A stretch of 64,000 bases of DNA from Cladochytrium replicatum (GCA_025526935.1 JAHLKD010000041.1:1-64000), one strand, 5' to 3'; counted from the first letter of the stretch, positions 24,466-37,490 are shown. The notes: generated by a model not told the origin, from the letters alone. Numbers and translations: made by a program.

Positions 24466-27400
24466 ATGATCCTTGCACTTGTACCGCTTCTCCTCCTCCT
24501 GGGGGCTGCACCCAGTTTGATTTTGGCCTTCCCTGGAAATGATACAATCGTCGGTGCGATCCCCAAGAAGCGAACTTCATTAAGTTTCGGTTATTCTTTG
24601 AACACAACCCGGTTTCATCACAAGCTTGATACCCGCGAAGCCACTGATAGTCGTCCAGACACATCCCGGATTACGGATGTCGATTTCGTTCCAATTGGTT
24701 TGGGGTTTGACACAGATCGTCGAGCAGTTGTTCAACGGTGTTTGCGAGAACCGGAAACGAATGGAACTGCAGTTTTCGGCTGGAAATATGCGAATGATTC
24801 ACAGAACGCATACATTGTCGCCCAATTCGCGAGCGATTTGAATTCGGCCAGCGCTTCAAGCACATTACGGTTGGAAGGGAGCGTATCTATCCAGCTGTCT
24901 TCGTTCACAGCGAACGGAAAAGCCCGCTTTGCTCAATCGATGATTTCGAACGATTTATCTATAAGCTATGTTCTCTCTGGTATATTTAATCCAGCATATC
25001 GTAAAGTACAGATGATTAACAGAAAGTCGTCAGTGGTTTTTGTGGCAGACACTGTGGCGATCAACCCGCTATCGACGGCCGATTTCGACCCCGGAAACGA
25101 GCAATCTGTGGGCCGAATTTTAACCGGCGCCGGGAAAGCTGCGTTTTTTTCAGTACGTTGGCAATGAGCGCTTCATCGAATGTCCATTTAACCACCTGGA
25201 TTCTTTCTCAGAGCGATCCTGCAGAATGGAAACGTGTGTGCGGTGACTCGATAATCCAGAAATACGATCGCGGTGGAATCCTTATTGTCACGTTCAAGTT
25301 CTCGTTCAGCAGCAAAGAGGAAAAGAACGATTTTTCCGGAGAAATATCAGCAAATATAGGCGGAGCGCTGTCTATAGGGGGTTCTCTGAGCTTCTCAAAC
25401 GGTTTTTATCAGAGTAAAACTAAAATTGTATGTATGAGACGCAGAATCATTGACAAAAGCTGACTAATTACATATGCAGACTTTGGATGCTTTCCAATCT
25501 GGTGGAAATCCCTCCAGCATTTCAGCTATCCTTGGCCCAGAGATGATTAGCTGCTCTCCCTCACGAATCCAAGATTGTCAAACACTGTTTTCTAGTGTTC
25601 TCACGTACATCGGGGGTCCCGTGAAATTAGGAAATAGTGTCAATACTCCGATTGTGTATCCGCGACAGCCTATTTCCGAATTTGAGAAGGTACATCAGTT
25701 TCATTTTGTTTAAGCCAAACTATCAACATCCGCTTTTTGTAGAGCTTTTATAAGCTTGAAAATGGGAATTATGTCCCTGATCCACCTATGTTTGCTATTG
25801 TCGACTATTCGTACAAGAATTACCGCGAGTTCAACATTCTTCGAGGAAGGTCGACTGGCCAAAGTGTGCCTCCCTCCGATGATGCGCCTAAAATCCCGTC
25901 CTCTGTTATAGCAGCACGAAAATCTTTGCAAACCAAGTGGGATCAGACGTTGAGCGACTTGAGAACCCTCGATACATTAATCGAAATGGGTAATTTAGGG
26001 GGTTAACGTTTTCTAAATTTTCTAAGTATTAACAAATCAGGACGGACCGCCTCCAACCAGACGTTCTTCCAGCAGATCACTGAAAACCTCAATCGGAACG
26101 TGGGCTTGATCGGTATTCCAGTTCTATCGTGCAACCAGAACTTCAATTATACCGAGAATTCAGCTGCAGCATGCGTGCAAGATGTTGCCAATTTTACATC
26201 TGTGTACTATAGCGCCAGCTTGGAGTTATCAAGCCTTTTGAGCTATGCTGGCCTTGTTGAAGCTGTCGAGAAAGCCAAAAATGCTTGCCCAGTCGATTTG
26301 GGCAACATATTTTTGTCGAAAACAATTACACCCCGGCAAGTTGATGGAGCAGATTGGGAGAAATTGATGCCCAACTTGTTCAAGCGGCCACTTGCAATCC
26401 AAGATCGTCCCAACTTTGTGGAGTTTGACAATGGTGGGGTCGTCAGCGTACCGCTGGTTCTTCAGGCTTCTTGCATATGGGGTCGTGTGTGGTCTCGATA
26501 CAGGGAAGAGTTCGGTGACATCACTGCTGTCGGCTTACCAATTGCACAAATGAGTGCCCGCGAAAACTTCGACGGGAAAACCGTCTATGGGGTCAACCTC
26601 GAATTTCGAGATCAGGCAGTCGTCGGAGACTTAAAAGCTCAATCGGGAATATATTGGAACGGATATACTCAAGATGCGATGCTCGTTACGAAGGGCTGCT
26701 ACTCTGCATATTTAAGCTCAACCGAAAGTAAGTGGAAGCAATAAGACTTTTAATTTAAAAACTGACCCTTCTCCTAGCGCGAAACCTTGGACTTCCACTT
26801 TCCGATCTAACAGCCGAAACACCTTCGCGGTGTGATTTCGAAAATGGGTAAGCTTCCCCTGTGTTCCACCATCATGAAAGCGTCAATTAACTTTCAAAGA
26901 GCGATATATTTCTCGGAGTCGGCTTCAACAGCGACACGTACACCTATAATTCTCTATGGCGGTCTGTTCGCAAAATATTCTATGGATGGCGATGTGGAAA
27001 GCAACCCCCTTGGATTACCATTGCGCAGTGTTTTCAAGTACAAAACCTCATTTATTGCTGAATTCCAGAACGGATTTCTCAAGCTCGATCAGGGCGGTTC
27101 TGCGGATGGAATGATAACAGAGTTCCCAGGAAGCTTTGATCAGTGGAGGGTTTCACAACAGGATACCATTTCGACTGTTGCGATCGGCGAGTGGATCTAT
27201 CAGATTTCCAGCCTCTCCGGGACGATCCGCGGCCTTTTAGACAACGAATACAGAAGACTTCGCCTGACCATTCCCGGTACGTCGAATTACGTGTTTCGGG
27301 ATTTCTTTTTCTGAGACTTAGAATTTATAGGATACTTTGGAAAGCTCTGGGTCTCGCATCGCGGTAATGCTCCCAACGGTTGGCAAGATTCCCAGAACAC

Positions 27401-28561
27401 GCTGGGACCGCCAATTGGATTCAAATCCGTCGATTCCGATACATCCATCATTGTGGGAACCAAAGGTGCACTAATCGTTTCAGCCGACCCTGTAAAACCG
27501 GCCAAAGATATATTTGAGTTTTCCGGAATCGCCTTCGAGTACTGGCTTGGGGGTATGTCTCCGTACTTTTACCCTGAGATTGTAATTAACCAAATGATTT
27601 TTCCAGAAGGAGGTTTGGACGGACCCTTTGGACCACCTATTGCCAAAGAGGGGACGACGATTGAATTTTTCAACGACCGAGGCCTTTTTATGAAGAGCGA
27701 CCCTAATGCCCCGATGTGGTGTATGCGATCTGTGGATATTCGAAACCAAACATCGTTTTGTCGATCCGTGGGTGGTATTTCATTGGCTAGGGCGGATATA
27801 GGTTATGTCACGCGTGCGATCGACCTCAATGAAGATCGGGGGGGTTTTGCAAACTTAGTCTCAAGGCCAAGCGGCTCTGTGTTTGTTGGTGTACTTAGTG
27901 GTGTTCCGGCAGTCATGTATGCCGGACGTACAGAGTCTGAAGTAGCCAACAATGTTCGCTTCGATCTCGTCGACTCAGGTAGAAGAGTGAATCTGGTGCC
28001 CGGTGATAAGCTCTCCACGATTGGGAGGGACTTTTTCAAAACCGATGTTCTATTAACTAACGGAGTGTGCAGAAAGCTGAACACTGACTCGACCGTGCCG
28101 GTCATCATTCTCGGAATGATAGCTGACACAATTAGGGTCATACCAGGTGTTTGTGGTATGATCGACGGAAAACTCTTCCGTGTACCCCTCCCTTCCAACA
28201 ACGAGTGGGAAGGTTTATCAGAAACTGGACCTGCCGAAACTATTCCTGATGGTGCGATGATTGCTGAGTCGGTTCCTTGGCAAAGCAATCTTGGAAATGT
28301 GAGTACTTTCAAAATCTGCCCGTCTGCATGACAATACTGTTCTAACATTGGCTTGTCCTGTAGTTCGTGGGTGAACCTTTCTTGCGAAAAGGGGATGTTG
28401 TTTTGCGTCATTTCGTCAACGGGAACTCGACAGAACTTGCTTTCGTCTGGAATGACTCACCGCTTCCGGCAACATTAGCATCTCCGCAACTCAAGAAATA
28501 TGTGATATTTAATACTGGAGACGCAACGCGGATTGGTACTGTTTTGAATGTATACGAATAG
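24466..28561 (+). CDS. secreted MACPF-like/LGFP-repeat protein, cluster member 4
   Basis: The start is ATG at 24466 (MILALVPLLLLLGAAPSLIL, a signal peptide). Exons are 24466-25152, 25212-25427, 25480-25689, 25743-25989, 26041-26727, 26778-26847, then further exons to TAG at 28561. Introns are 47-60 nt and keep frame. Landmarks: GLGFDTDRRAVVQRCL, AEWKRVCGDSIIQKYDRGGI, DAFQSGGNPSSIS, and the pair ISCSPSRIQDC. LGFP-type blocks: NLGLPLSDL, NPLGLPLRSV and EGGLDGPFGPPIA, the last split by an intron near 27551-27606. The C-terminus (RKGDVVLRHF...LAFVWND...KKYVIF..GDA) matches that of member 5 and of no other member, so members 4 and 5 form a subgroup. Pore-forming or surface activity is inferred, not shown. 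Confidence 0.8.
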
Positions 28562-28860
28562 CTCATGTCAATAAATTTGGTTTATCCCACCCTTGCCCAA
28601 GATGTTTGATGATCCGGCAATGACATTTTAGCCGCCCCATCCGACACCGAGCTCCGTTTAATCTCTCTATTAGTACATAATTCTGAGAGTTCATCTTCTC
28701 ATAGAACAAAACTCTCGTTTTGCCGCTTTTCGTTTCACAGCACATCTCTTCGACACTGATCAGCGCGCGAAAAAATTAGATCATATATTTCCGCTTTCGT
28801 ATCATGAAAAGTTACCGGAATGAAACACAATACATTGCTGAACCGAAAACATAGACAGCT
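28562..28860. other. convergent intergenic region
   Basis: This is 299 bp between two convergent stop codons. It is A/T-rich with no recognisable gene and presumably holds both 3' ends. Confidence 0.5.
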
Positions 28861-31360
28861 TCACTCTTCTTTTACCTTGACAACGAGATACAGCAAGCCC
28901 TGAGCAACTGGAATGGGATTCGGATCAAGCACGCCGTTCGCCTCGGAAGACGAAAAGGCCCAAGGACCCTTAGTGTCAACCCCAGTCTGGGTGAGGACTG
29001 TATCGGTGATAGGCTTATTGATGGCCATAGTTATACAAGTAACCTTTCAAACAGGGTAAGCGAAATAGCTAATCTGTTGAAGTATGCACTCACAGTTTTG
29101 TTACCATTCTCTTGGAGAAGCAGCAAACCTTGGCAGACAGTCGCTCGGATTCCGTCGGCCGTAAACTTCGCCGCTTGATCGAAATCGTCGACGGCCAAAG
29201 CAAAAATGGTGACGTTTCCGTACTGCTCGAACTCTTTCGTTAAGTCTAGAGTCTGCAGTGCTTGAGCGTACGGAGTTTTCTCGTTGCTGAAGACTGTAAG
29301 CAGGGAATCTGAAAAACCCTTCGGAGGAACAAGCAGGCCCAGAAGAGGGTATGTTAATCCACTGTTTCAGAAAATAAAGGTAAGTGTGATGATAGGACTG
29401 GAAAATACTTCCTCACTTAGTTCCATTCGTAGTTTGTCGGTCCCAAAAGTCTTTCCTCGTTTCGAACTCCACCTCTTCTAGAACACCGTTTTTGTACAAG
29501 TTACCGCTCACAAACTTCGGGCCGGTTGGAGCATCTACAACCAAGATATTATATGGCACAGTAGGTCCATTGAGGGAAGTGGTCGCAAGAATGGTTTTGC
29601 CCTGTCCTTTGAACTAAAAAAGTGGTATCCTCAATTTTCATTAATTCACAAAAGCGAAGACCAAACGTACCCCGCCCAACGCCGGTCCAATAATCACATG
29701 GAACTTCAACAGTCTAGCAAGTTCTTCACTTTTCGCGGCACGAATTCGGTCACGATTCGGAATGAGAACAGTGAAAGGACCCGGTGCGAACCGGAGCATA
29801 TCAATACCCTCTGGCCAAAACTTCTTCATAGCATTCACAAAGTCGGTAGCGTATCCGCCCTCCTGTGCGATGAACTAATTGGGATGTCATTGCATTTTCC
29901 AGTTTGATCGGTAACGAATGCAAACCTTGTCCCACACGTTTCCGCTGATGGGCACTGGAGGTGAAGACGCCTTCGAAAAGATATTCATAGCAAAAGATCC
30001 ACCGCACGCTTCTCGTACATCCCCTGTGCAACTGGTTGTGCAGGTGTTTGCTTGCGGATTGGCAGAACGCAAACTCTGCCCGCACCCTGATAGTGGAGAC
30101 AAAAGAGTCGAAGGTGGTTCAACACACTGGAAGTAACATACAGCATTCCTTGCCAGACTGAACTCCAGCGAACACATTGAACTGACTGGCGGCCACGCAT
30201 CGCTGTATACAGCTGAGTGCACCATTGTCCGATACCGATCCGCTAAGGAGAGATAAAGATCGATTCTCCTTTGGGTCTCTGTTAATAAGATCAACCTGTG
30301 TTCAGATCAACAGGATGATAGACATTGGACTTACGCAAAGCAACCCAGATGCTGCCACGCAGGAGGCAAATCCGAAGTTTTAGGGAGGGGATTCGAACAA
30401 ATTATAGCAGGCTTCACGCTGCCCCACTAAGAGGATAGAGGTTAGCTATTTGCGAAGTAGAAAGCATTTGGTTACCTTTGTCCCCGCGAACGAGAACTTG
30501 TTCTCAAACGGGGCATATTTACGAACGTAGACGCCGGCAACACTACCAGCGTAGATTGAGAATCTCCAAACCTCCTCCTGGGAACTTCCCTGAGGAAGCT
30601 TGGAAACAACCGTAACAGGGGCAAGGTTCGATCCTGGAAATGTGCCGTCCTGATTGGAGAAGCGAACATCGATCCATTTGGCGTCGTCATCGTTCCTGAG
30701 GCTGATAAAACCAACCAAATCTTGCGTGCAAATGTCAAACGTTACGTTGAAGTACAGATCAGGAACTGCAATAGATCCAATCGGCGAAGAGGGAACAGCA
30801 AACACTGGGCTCCCTGTCGAAGATGTCACTTTTGGAGCCGGAAGAGGAGTAGCGCATGGTAACCCGTTCGAGACCTGATAGTACTGAAAAACACTGCTGC
30901 AACCACCGTCCAATGAACCAATATGTGGAGTCTACTTACCGAACCACCATTGTTGTCCCTTTCAGTATAAGTAAGGCTTTGAGTTTCCTTGTCGTAAACC
31001 GCATACGCCGCGATTCGTGTGACATTTTTGCCACCAATATTGGCAGAAACGCGGAAAAAGTCGTTTGCAATGGTAGAGCCGAAATAATCAGCACCTATTG
31101 CGTTCCCCGTGAGCCACGCTCCAGATTCATCAGCATAGCGAATAGCGATGTCAGCTGAGCTGCTGTAAGAGAGGGAAGGAGCCTGAGGTCCGACACGAGG
31201 TCAGTTTATCAAGGGCGATGGAATCGCATTTTTCGCTTACTCGAATGTAAGCCTCCAACTGATTGTTGCATGCTTGGTAGTTCAAAAGTTTGATTGAACT
31301 CTCGACAATTCCAGAAAGCAAAGCAATTGCTAACAGCAGATGGACGGCAGAGAAGATCAT
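28861..31360 (-). CDS. secreted WSC-domain plus fasciclin (FAS1) protein
   Basis: The start is ATG at 31360 with a signal peptide (MIFSAVHLLLAIALLSGIVE); TGA is at 28861. About nine exons are separated by short GT..AG introns. The N-terminal 250 residues form a beta-rich unknown region. Next comes a WSC domain: AWQHLGCFA, SCIQRCVAASQFNVFAG, then CWCGQSL (made by splicing ECC to the CGQSL exon), CTTSCTGD and EACGGSFAMNIF. These Cys positions match the family, known from yeast wall sensors and fungal carbohydrate-binding proteins. A FAS1-like region follows: FVNAMKKFWPEGIDMLRFAP, GPFTVLIPNRDRIR, LLKFHVIIG, ending VAQGLLYLVVKV. FAS1 domains mediate adhesion. No C-terminal membrane anchor is visible. 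It shares a promoter region with member 5 of the cluster, suggesting joint expression at the cell surface. Confidence 0.78.
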
Positions 31361-31716
31361 TGCGGAGTCCGGAAAACGGCGGAGCTTGGTGGTAAGTTCC
31401 ACATTTGCCAGCAAAATTACGAAATTATTGAATCTGGCGAAATCAAGTTGTGTGCTGACTGATTTTGATCTGGCTACCCAAAGTTTTGCGATAAATGATT
31501 TGTCTTTTTTGTAATTTTCGATTGTGATCTGGCTCATCCAATGCCCGCCATTTTTTGGTTCATGATCAGCGCAAAATTTCACTGCAAAATTTTTAAATGG
31601 CTGTTGCACATTTTTACATTCGGAAATGCACACATCGAGAGACAAACGACAAAAGCGGAGGGGCCTGATACACCTGTCTGTGCTATCGCCGCAAGCGACT
31701 TTCTCTGAAACCTGAC
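31361..31716. promoter_or_regulatory. shared head-to-head promoter, WSC/FAS1 gene and cluster member 5
   Basis: This is 356 bp between divergent start codons. The complement of AATGGCG (CGCCATT) lies at 31546-31552 with a run of T, so on the minus strand it reads AAAATGGCGGGC, like the motifs at 16335 and 24364. A/T-rich blocks (CAAAATTT) follow on the right. Confidence 0.45.
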
Positions 31717-34700
31717 ATGTTTCTCAAGTCGAGGTTTCCTCTTGTGGTTCTACTGGCTGGTATCTTTGTAGACGCGGCTCCGTTAACGCTCAAGCCTGCG
31801 AAAAGAGCCGACGGTGATCTTGATCCTTCCTTTGTGAGTAATATCAAACTTTTGAATTATGGGCGTGTGACTGATTCGATGAAAGGCTCAGAAACTCGGA
31901 CTTGGTGGGGTGCCTATTGACGGGACTTTCATTTCTTTGGAGGATGCTGTGGCTGCTCGTCTCGCAGGAAAACCAGCTGAATCTGCCATCAGGACGGCCC
32001 CCTCCCATCGCAAAGTCACCGGCGCACGCATTATCGAGAGCGACTATTACGAACTCGGACAAGGTAACTAAAGCTGAGATTGCGAGGTGCATGCTGACAA
32101 TGCGGCAGGCTGGGATACTTTGTCTGAAAAAGCTGTGGGAATATGTCTGCGTCCTCCCGGAACAGAAGACGACAGTCCGGTCGGATGGACTCTTGGGTCA
32201 GGCGGAGACTCTTTCGTTTCTGCGTCATTCTCCAAAGAGCTTTCTACCCAGGATTCTATGAAAGCACTCGAGGTCTCTGGAGAAGTTTCTGTTCAGCTGA
32301 GCTCTTTCCAAGCTGACGGCAAAGCCCGCTATGCAAATGACATCGCTACAAGTTCTACCAGTATTACTTTCGTCTATTTTGGTACTGTATTGGCGAATAT
32401 ATTCATTCAATGCCATTCTCAAAAGATTCTCAATCCACTAGTCGAATACTTTGCGGATTCCGAGGTTATCTCAATGACATCAACGGTAAGCGTAATGCCA
32501 GTCAAGCATCCGTTTCTGACGCACAAAAGGCGGACTTTGACGGTGAGGACCCAGCATCTCGGAAAAAATACTTGACACCACTTGGGAGGAGTGCGTTCGA
32601 ACGGGTATGTGCAAAGCATTTTCATCTTAAATGTCCCTCAACCAGCTTAGTTGTCAACAAATCCCAATTCGTGGCGTGAAGATTGCGGAGATTCGGTCTT
32701 GCAGAAAAAGATTCGTGGCGGCAAGGTGTTCATCACATTCTCTGTGGTAAGCACGAATGATTGTTTAAGTATTAAAGCTTATAATATTTGCACAGATATT
32801 CAAGACCGTCGATGACAAAACGAGTCTCTCAGCTGAGATCAACGGGAAATTTAAGGACAGTGTTTCACTCAAAGCGAACGTCGAATTTTCGAATAGCGTA
32901 AAGCAGTCCGATGCGAAAGTGGTAAGTATTGCGAGAATGTTGCTCAACAGTACCTATTTACTAATCCAAACGCTCTCTTCGAAAAAAGAAATTCAACGTT
33001 TTCCAGTATGGCGGAGATCCAACTTCCTTACTCAAGATCTTCTCGACCGATATACTTTCATGCGAAATCACCAATGTTACCGCCTGTCAGAGTCTCTTCG
33101 AGCGAGCGTTCAACTATGTTGGCGGAGATATCAATGCACCGATTGAAGTCGGAGGTGAGGACTACGTCCCGCAATCTCTGTGGCAACAGGTTCGTGGCAG
33201 AATACAATTCGGCTTCACCTGCTCACAGTTCATTGTGTTTCAGGGGTTCTTCAAGGCTGACAATGGAACATGGACCCCCGACCCAGCAAAGTACACGACA
33301 TTTTCGTTGGGATGGAAGGATTATCGAGAGTTCAACATCAAGAAGATTAACACTACCAGCGGGGTCGCGGAGTCACCTGCAGATCTCTCTGCGGAACCAC
33401 CGTTGATAGTCATGAACTACCGGAAAAAGCTTGCAGACTACTTCGACGAGACTTTGAAGAGTATTCGAACAATTACATCATTGATTACCCAAGGTAATAT
33501 TCTGATCGGTCTTTGACGTATCGGATACTAATTCGTTTTAAGGTCGCTATGATAACACCCAGCTGAACGCAATGAAGAAAAAATTTGACAACAATCTCGA
33601 TCTTCTCACCGTGCCGATCACTTCGTGCATCCAGAAGTACAATCTCGCAGGGGACGGATCGGAATGCAAGGAAGACTACAAGAATTTCTTGCTGGAATAT
33701 TATGACTCAACTGAGCTCAGTGAACTGATCGGCTTTGGCGCACTGACGAAAGCGTACAAGGAAGCGGCGGAGACATACAAGGATTATGTCGGCGATGCTG
33801 TTGACGAAGACCCCGTTGTGCTCCGGAGCTTGTACGCGAACAACACTGTTGTTGACTGGGAAGTCGTCATGCCCAAAGATTTCGCTCGGCCATTAGCTAT
33901 CGAGGACAAGCCCACAATCAGAACGTTTACGAAAGGTGCAATTATCAAGGTCCCGACCTTTAAAAATGCTTCTGTTCTCTGGGACAAAGTTTACGATCGC
34001 TTCGCCAAAAGTATTCTCGATGAGGCTGGTCTTCCCGTCATGACTCAGTTCGTGGATCGAGGTTTTGTGACCGACCCGTTCTTGAACTTTACGGCCAACT
34101 ACATTCTCCTTGAGCTTCGCGAGAACATCATCACTGGACCCGATGCCACTACCAAGAAAGCGGGCATCTTCTGGGGTGGGAATCCACTGCTCGATGCCGC
34201 TCTGGTCAACGGCCAGTGCTACACGTGGTACGACAAGTTCCGAATGTGTACGTAGAAAATTTGTATCATCATGCCACTGCTCTGCTAAATTTTACACAGA
34301 CAAGGACCTGGGGTTGCCGTACGAGGATCAGGTTGAAGACACCCCGTCGAGCTGCCAGTTCGACTTGGGCTTCATCTACATCGGAGCCTACGATTCGAAA
34401 GGCAACCCACTCGTACGCCCGATCCACGTCTACGGTGACATCTACCTCCTCTATGCTCGCGACTACTTTGAGAACACCGGCGACATTCCCGACCCAGAGA
34501 CGTTGATGGCGTTCAGTTCGCTCGGGAAACCAACGTCCGACCAGACTCTCGCAGGAAATGCATTGATCGTCGAGTTCGAAAATGGCTTTATTCTTCAGAA
34601 TTCGACACTCGGATCATCGGTTCTCAACCCGCCGCAAATGTACTTTGGGTCGCGCGCTGCGTACGTCGGTCCTCAGAACCCCTCTCAGCGAGAGCAATCG

Positions 34701-36447
34701 GCGGCCGATAAATTTGAGGGCTGGAAGTATATCTTATACAAGGACACCGGGTTCATTTACGGAGAATACAATGCGGACTTCATCAGGCGTCGGCTCGCTA
34801 TTCCAGGAACCTTCGGGACCATGTTCAATATCTACCCTGCCAACTATCCCCAAACTGCTGCTGGACCGTGGCCGTATAACTACTGGTGGACATCCGATAG
34901 TAGCGCTTTTGGAAACCCTGTCGACTTCAGAAGTGTTGGAGGGACGCTTGGCGTCTTTCATGCCACCAACGGAGTATTTGCCTCCACTTGGAATGGAAGG
35001 AGGGGTACGAGAGCATTCAACATTACTGGCGTCCCGTTCCAGTATTGGAGAGATGAGGTGAGAGCGACTAGGCGAATTGCAGTAGCAAAACTAATTTGGA
35101 GACTTTCTCGTTAGGGCGGCATGGATGGACCATTCGGTGTCCCGATCTCCGTCACTATTGCAACAGGTGGTGATCAAACAATTAAGTTCCAAAACTCTCG
35201 CGGATATTTCCTGCAAATCATCGGCAAGCGGCTGGACTGGTGCATTTCTTATACGTCTGGGCAATCGTACACAAACTGCCAGACAGTCTGTGAGGACGTC
35301 AAGGCAGACCCTCCAAAGGTGAAGAACGGTCGAAGGTTCGAATACTTCAGTCGTACGGTATCTTCTATTGAGGACGGAGCGCGACTTGTAAAGGGGTCCA
35401 ACGTCATTGGCGTCCAGGGAGGCGTGCCAACAGTAATTTGGAAGGACGGCCAAAATATATTCATCAAGTCGCTCGACAAACCAAACAGTAATGGCGATCT
35501 TGTTCAGCTTGGAGTCACCAACAAAGGTTTTGCAAATCTTGAGCGCAGTTACTATCGCTCCACAACACCGCTTACGGATAGTCTTTGCTATGGTGCACTG
35601 GGGAAAGTGGCAGCTGGCGCACAAGTTCTGCTCGGAACGCTCGAGAATAATCTGCCGGGAATATGCATTGGTGTACCCGGGAATGTTACGAAGCTTAACC
35701 TGGTTGGACCGCCCATTGCAAAGACTGTCTCAGGGTCGGGGGATGTTCCGACTGACGGTCTACCCCTTGCTACTTCCAGTTTGTGGGGAGGATCGGCAAA
35801 TGCGGTAAGAACGAGCTTTCGGAACATTTAGCATCTGTTAATATGCGAAATTTTAGGAGAGTATTTATGGGATTAAGTCTTTCGTATTCAATGTTGAGAA
35901 AGGAGTAGCTGTTCTTCGAAGCATTAAGGTTGAAGACAAGACTGGCCAAACGCTGCTACCATCTTTCGCAACCACCAACGCAGTTGCAACCCAACAGCTT
36001 GTGAACGCTGTTGCCGCCGTCAACGGTGCAAGCCCCCCTGGCCCACTTGAGAGCCTTCTACTTGAGCAGAGGAGCATCACGCTGAACTTCAGCGAAGCGA
36101 TCAAGCCAGAAAAGATTTCCTTCACATTCGATTTGCTGAGCCCAAATCCGACGTTTGCCCTAAAATTTGTGGGGAGCGATGGGAAGGTGTTCTACATCGA
36201 CCGCTCTGCTCCAGCGAACCCAAAAATATACAGGCCAGTTGCTTCGCTCGTCGATCGTCTCATTCGGTCTGGGGATGTGGTGCTGCGTCACTTTTATGCT
36301 AATGACGGGATCACTGTCAGTGAGGTCGCACTTGTGTGGAATGATGCTCAGCAAAACACCTTCTTCACATCACCCCAATATCGCAAATATGTGCTTTATA
36401 GTACTGGTAATGCGAACGCTGGAACGGTTGTCAGCCTGTATGAGTGA
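31717..36447 (+). CDS. secreted MACPF-like/LGFP-repeat protein, cluster member 5 (largest)
   Basis: The start is ATG at 31717 (MFLKSRFPLVVLLAGIFVDA, a signal peptide); TGA is at 36447. There are about a dozen exons and roughly 1,400 residues. Landmarks: GQGWDTLSEKAVGICL, a strand block LEVSGEVSVQLSSFQADGKA, SWREDCGDSVLQKKIRGGKV, NVFQYGGDPTSLL and a C....NVTAC pair. These follow the order of perforin-like domains (a strand, CGD....GG, then Q.GGD). LGFP-type blocks: DLGLPYEDQ, SSLGKPTSDQ, EAGLPVMTQ and DEGGMDGPFGVPIS (split by an intron at about 35055-35115). The C-terminus (SGDVVLRHFYAND...VALVWND...RKYVLYSTG) matches member 4. Many N-x-S/T sites fit secretion. It is the member with the clearest motif set. 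Confidence 0.8.
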
Positions 36448-37490
36448 TCTCTCGTCGTTTCGCCATTGAGTACATAAAATGTTGCTTGTGAGGGCAATGT
36501 TCAATAACTTGGGATAAGGGGTTGTATTTCAATGTATCTCATATTACCAACTGCAAGTATTTGTTTTTTTGACTCGCTATTGCTTGAGGGTTTTATTAAA
36601 GAAAGTAAACTTGTAGAATGACAATTCTTCTGTGTTGCCACGTTCTTTCGCTTCAACGCACATATGCGCATCTGTCCTGTCGACGGGAATACTGGATTGC
36701 TATCATGACTGGGTTGTCTCTTAACTTTGAGAGAACATGAAACTTCAGGGAATTGCACACTGTATGTCCAGAAATCTTTCCGATTTCCTGAGGATCTGAT
36801 TTCCAGTATTAGTGTGATTGATGTTAGATATGTCAGTAAGGGTAAAAATTTGGTAAGTCCATATCAGTGTTGTGGATTGGCAATTGTATTAGTACGGTCG
36901 TTTATTTATAGGACTGTCCGGCTGCATAAGAAAACATGTTGTTGAATACTAGAGGACAGATCAGGACTCATAGCCTTGGGTGTACATGTATACCCAGGGC
37001 CTTTCCCTTCTGGACAACACAGTAACTATCATCAGTAACACACTGAGCACCATTCTTTTTCAATACTCTATCAGCACTTTAGTTCTAGGTTGGTAGTTGA
37101 TTCACTTTCTTTATTGATCAGCCAAACATATCTACACCAAGAACTCCCAATAAGCCTAGTGCCCATACCAGTGGTAACACTGATGCCAACAACTCAGCGG
37201 CCAACACCAATACTTCTCTCCTGCACCCAGTCTTGGGAACACTGCTCCAACAAATGTGATCTATGCTGAGACAACAACAATGGCAAGGATCGGTCTCTGT
37301 CATCGAAGAAAGTGTACAGCAAGTCGCAAAGGGAAGGGGCGCCTCTGTGCAAGAAGATCGCAGATATGAATAGCAAGCTTCGCCATCCTGGTACAAGAAA
37401 ATGAGAAAAGAAGTCTAACAAGCTCTCAAAATTGGATTTGAAAGGCAAGGGGAAGACTCCTGCCATGGCACTTGACAATTGGTCAGTTCC
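36448..37490. other. gene-poor stretch
   Basis: There is no supported gene. From about 36950 the base composition changes and short stretches may be left-hand remains of the Copia element that follows, but I cannot identify gag or protease domains. The rest is A/T-rich. Confidence 0.4.

Noticed and set aside
13526-36447. Reading the cluster proteins as plain LGFP wall proteins only
   Set aside because: The ordered N-terminal motifs (CGD....GG, Q.GGD, paired Cys) are shared by all five and are not part of LGFP repeats, so a second domain is present even if the MACPF label proves wrong.
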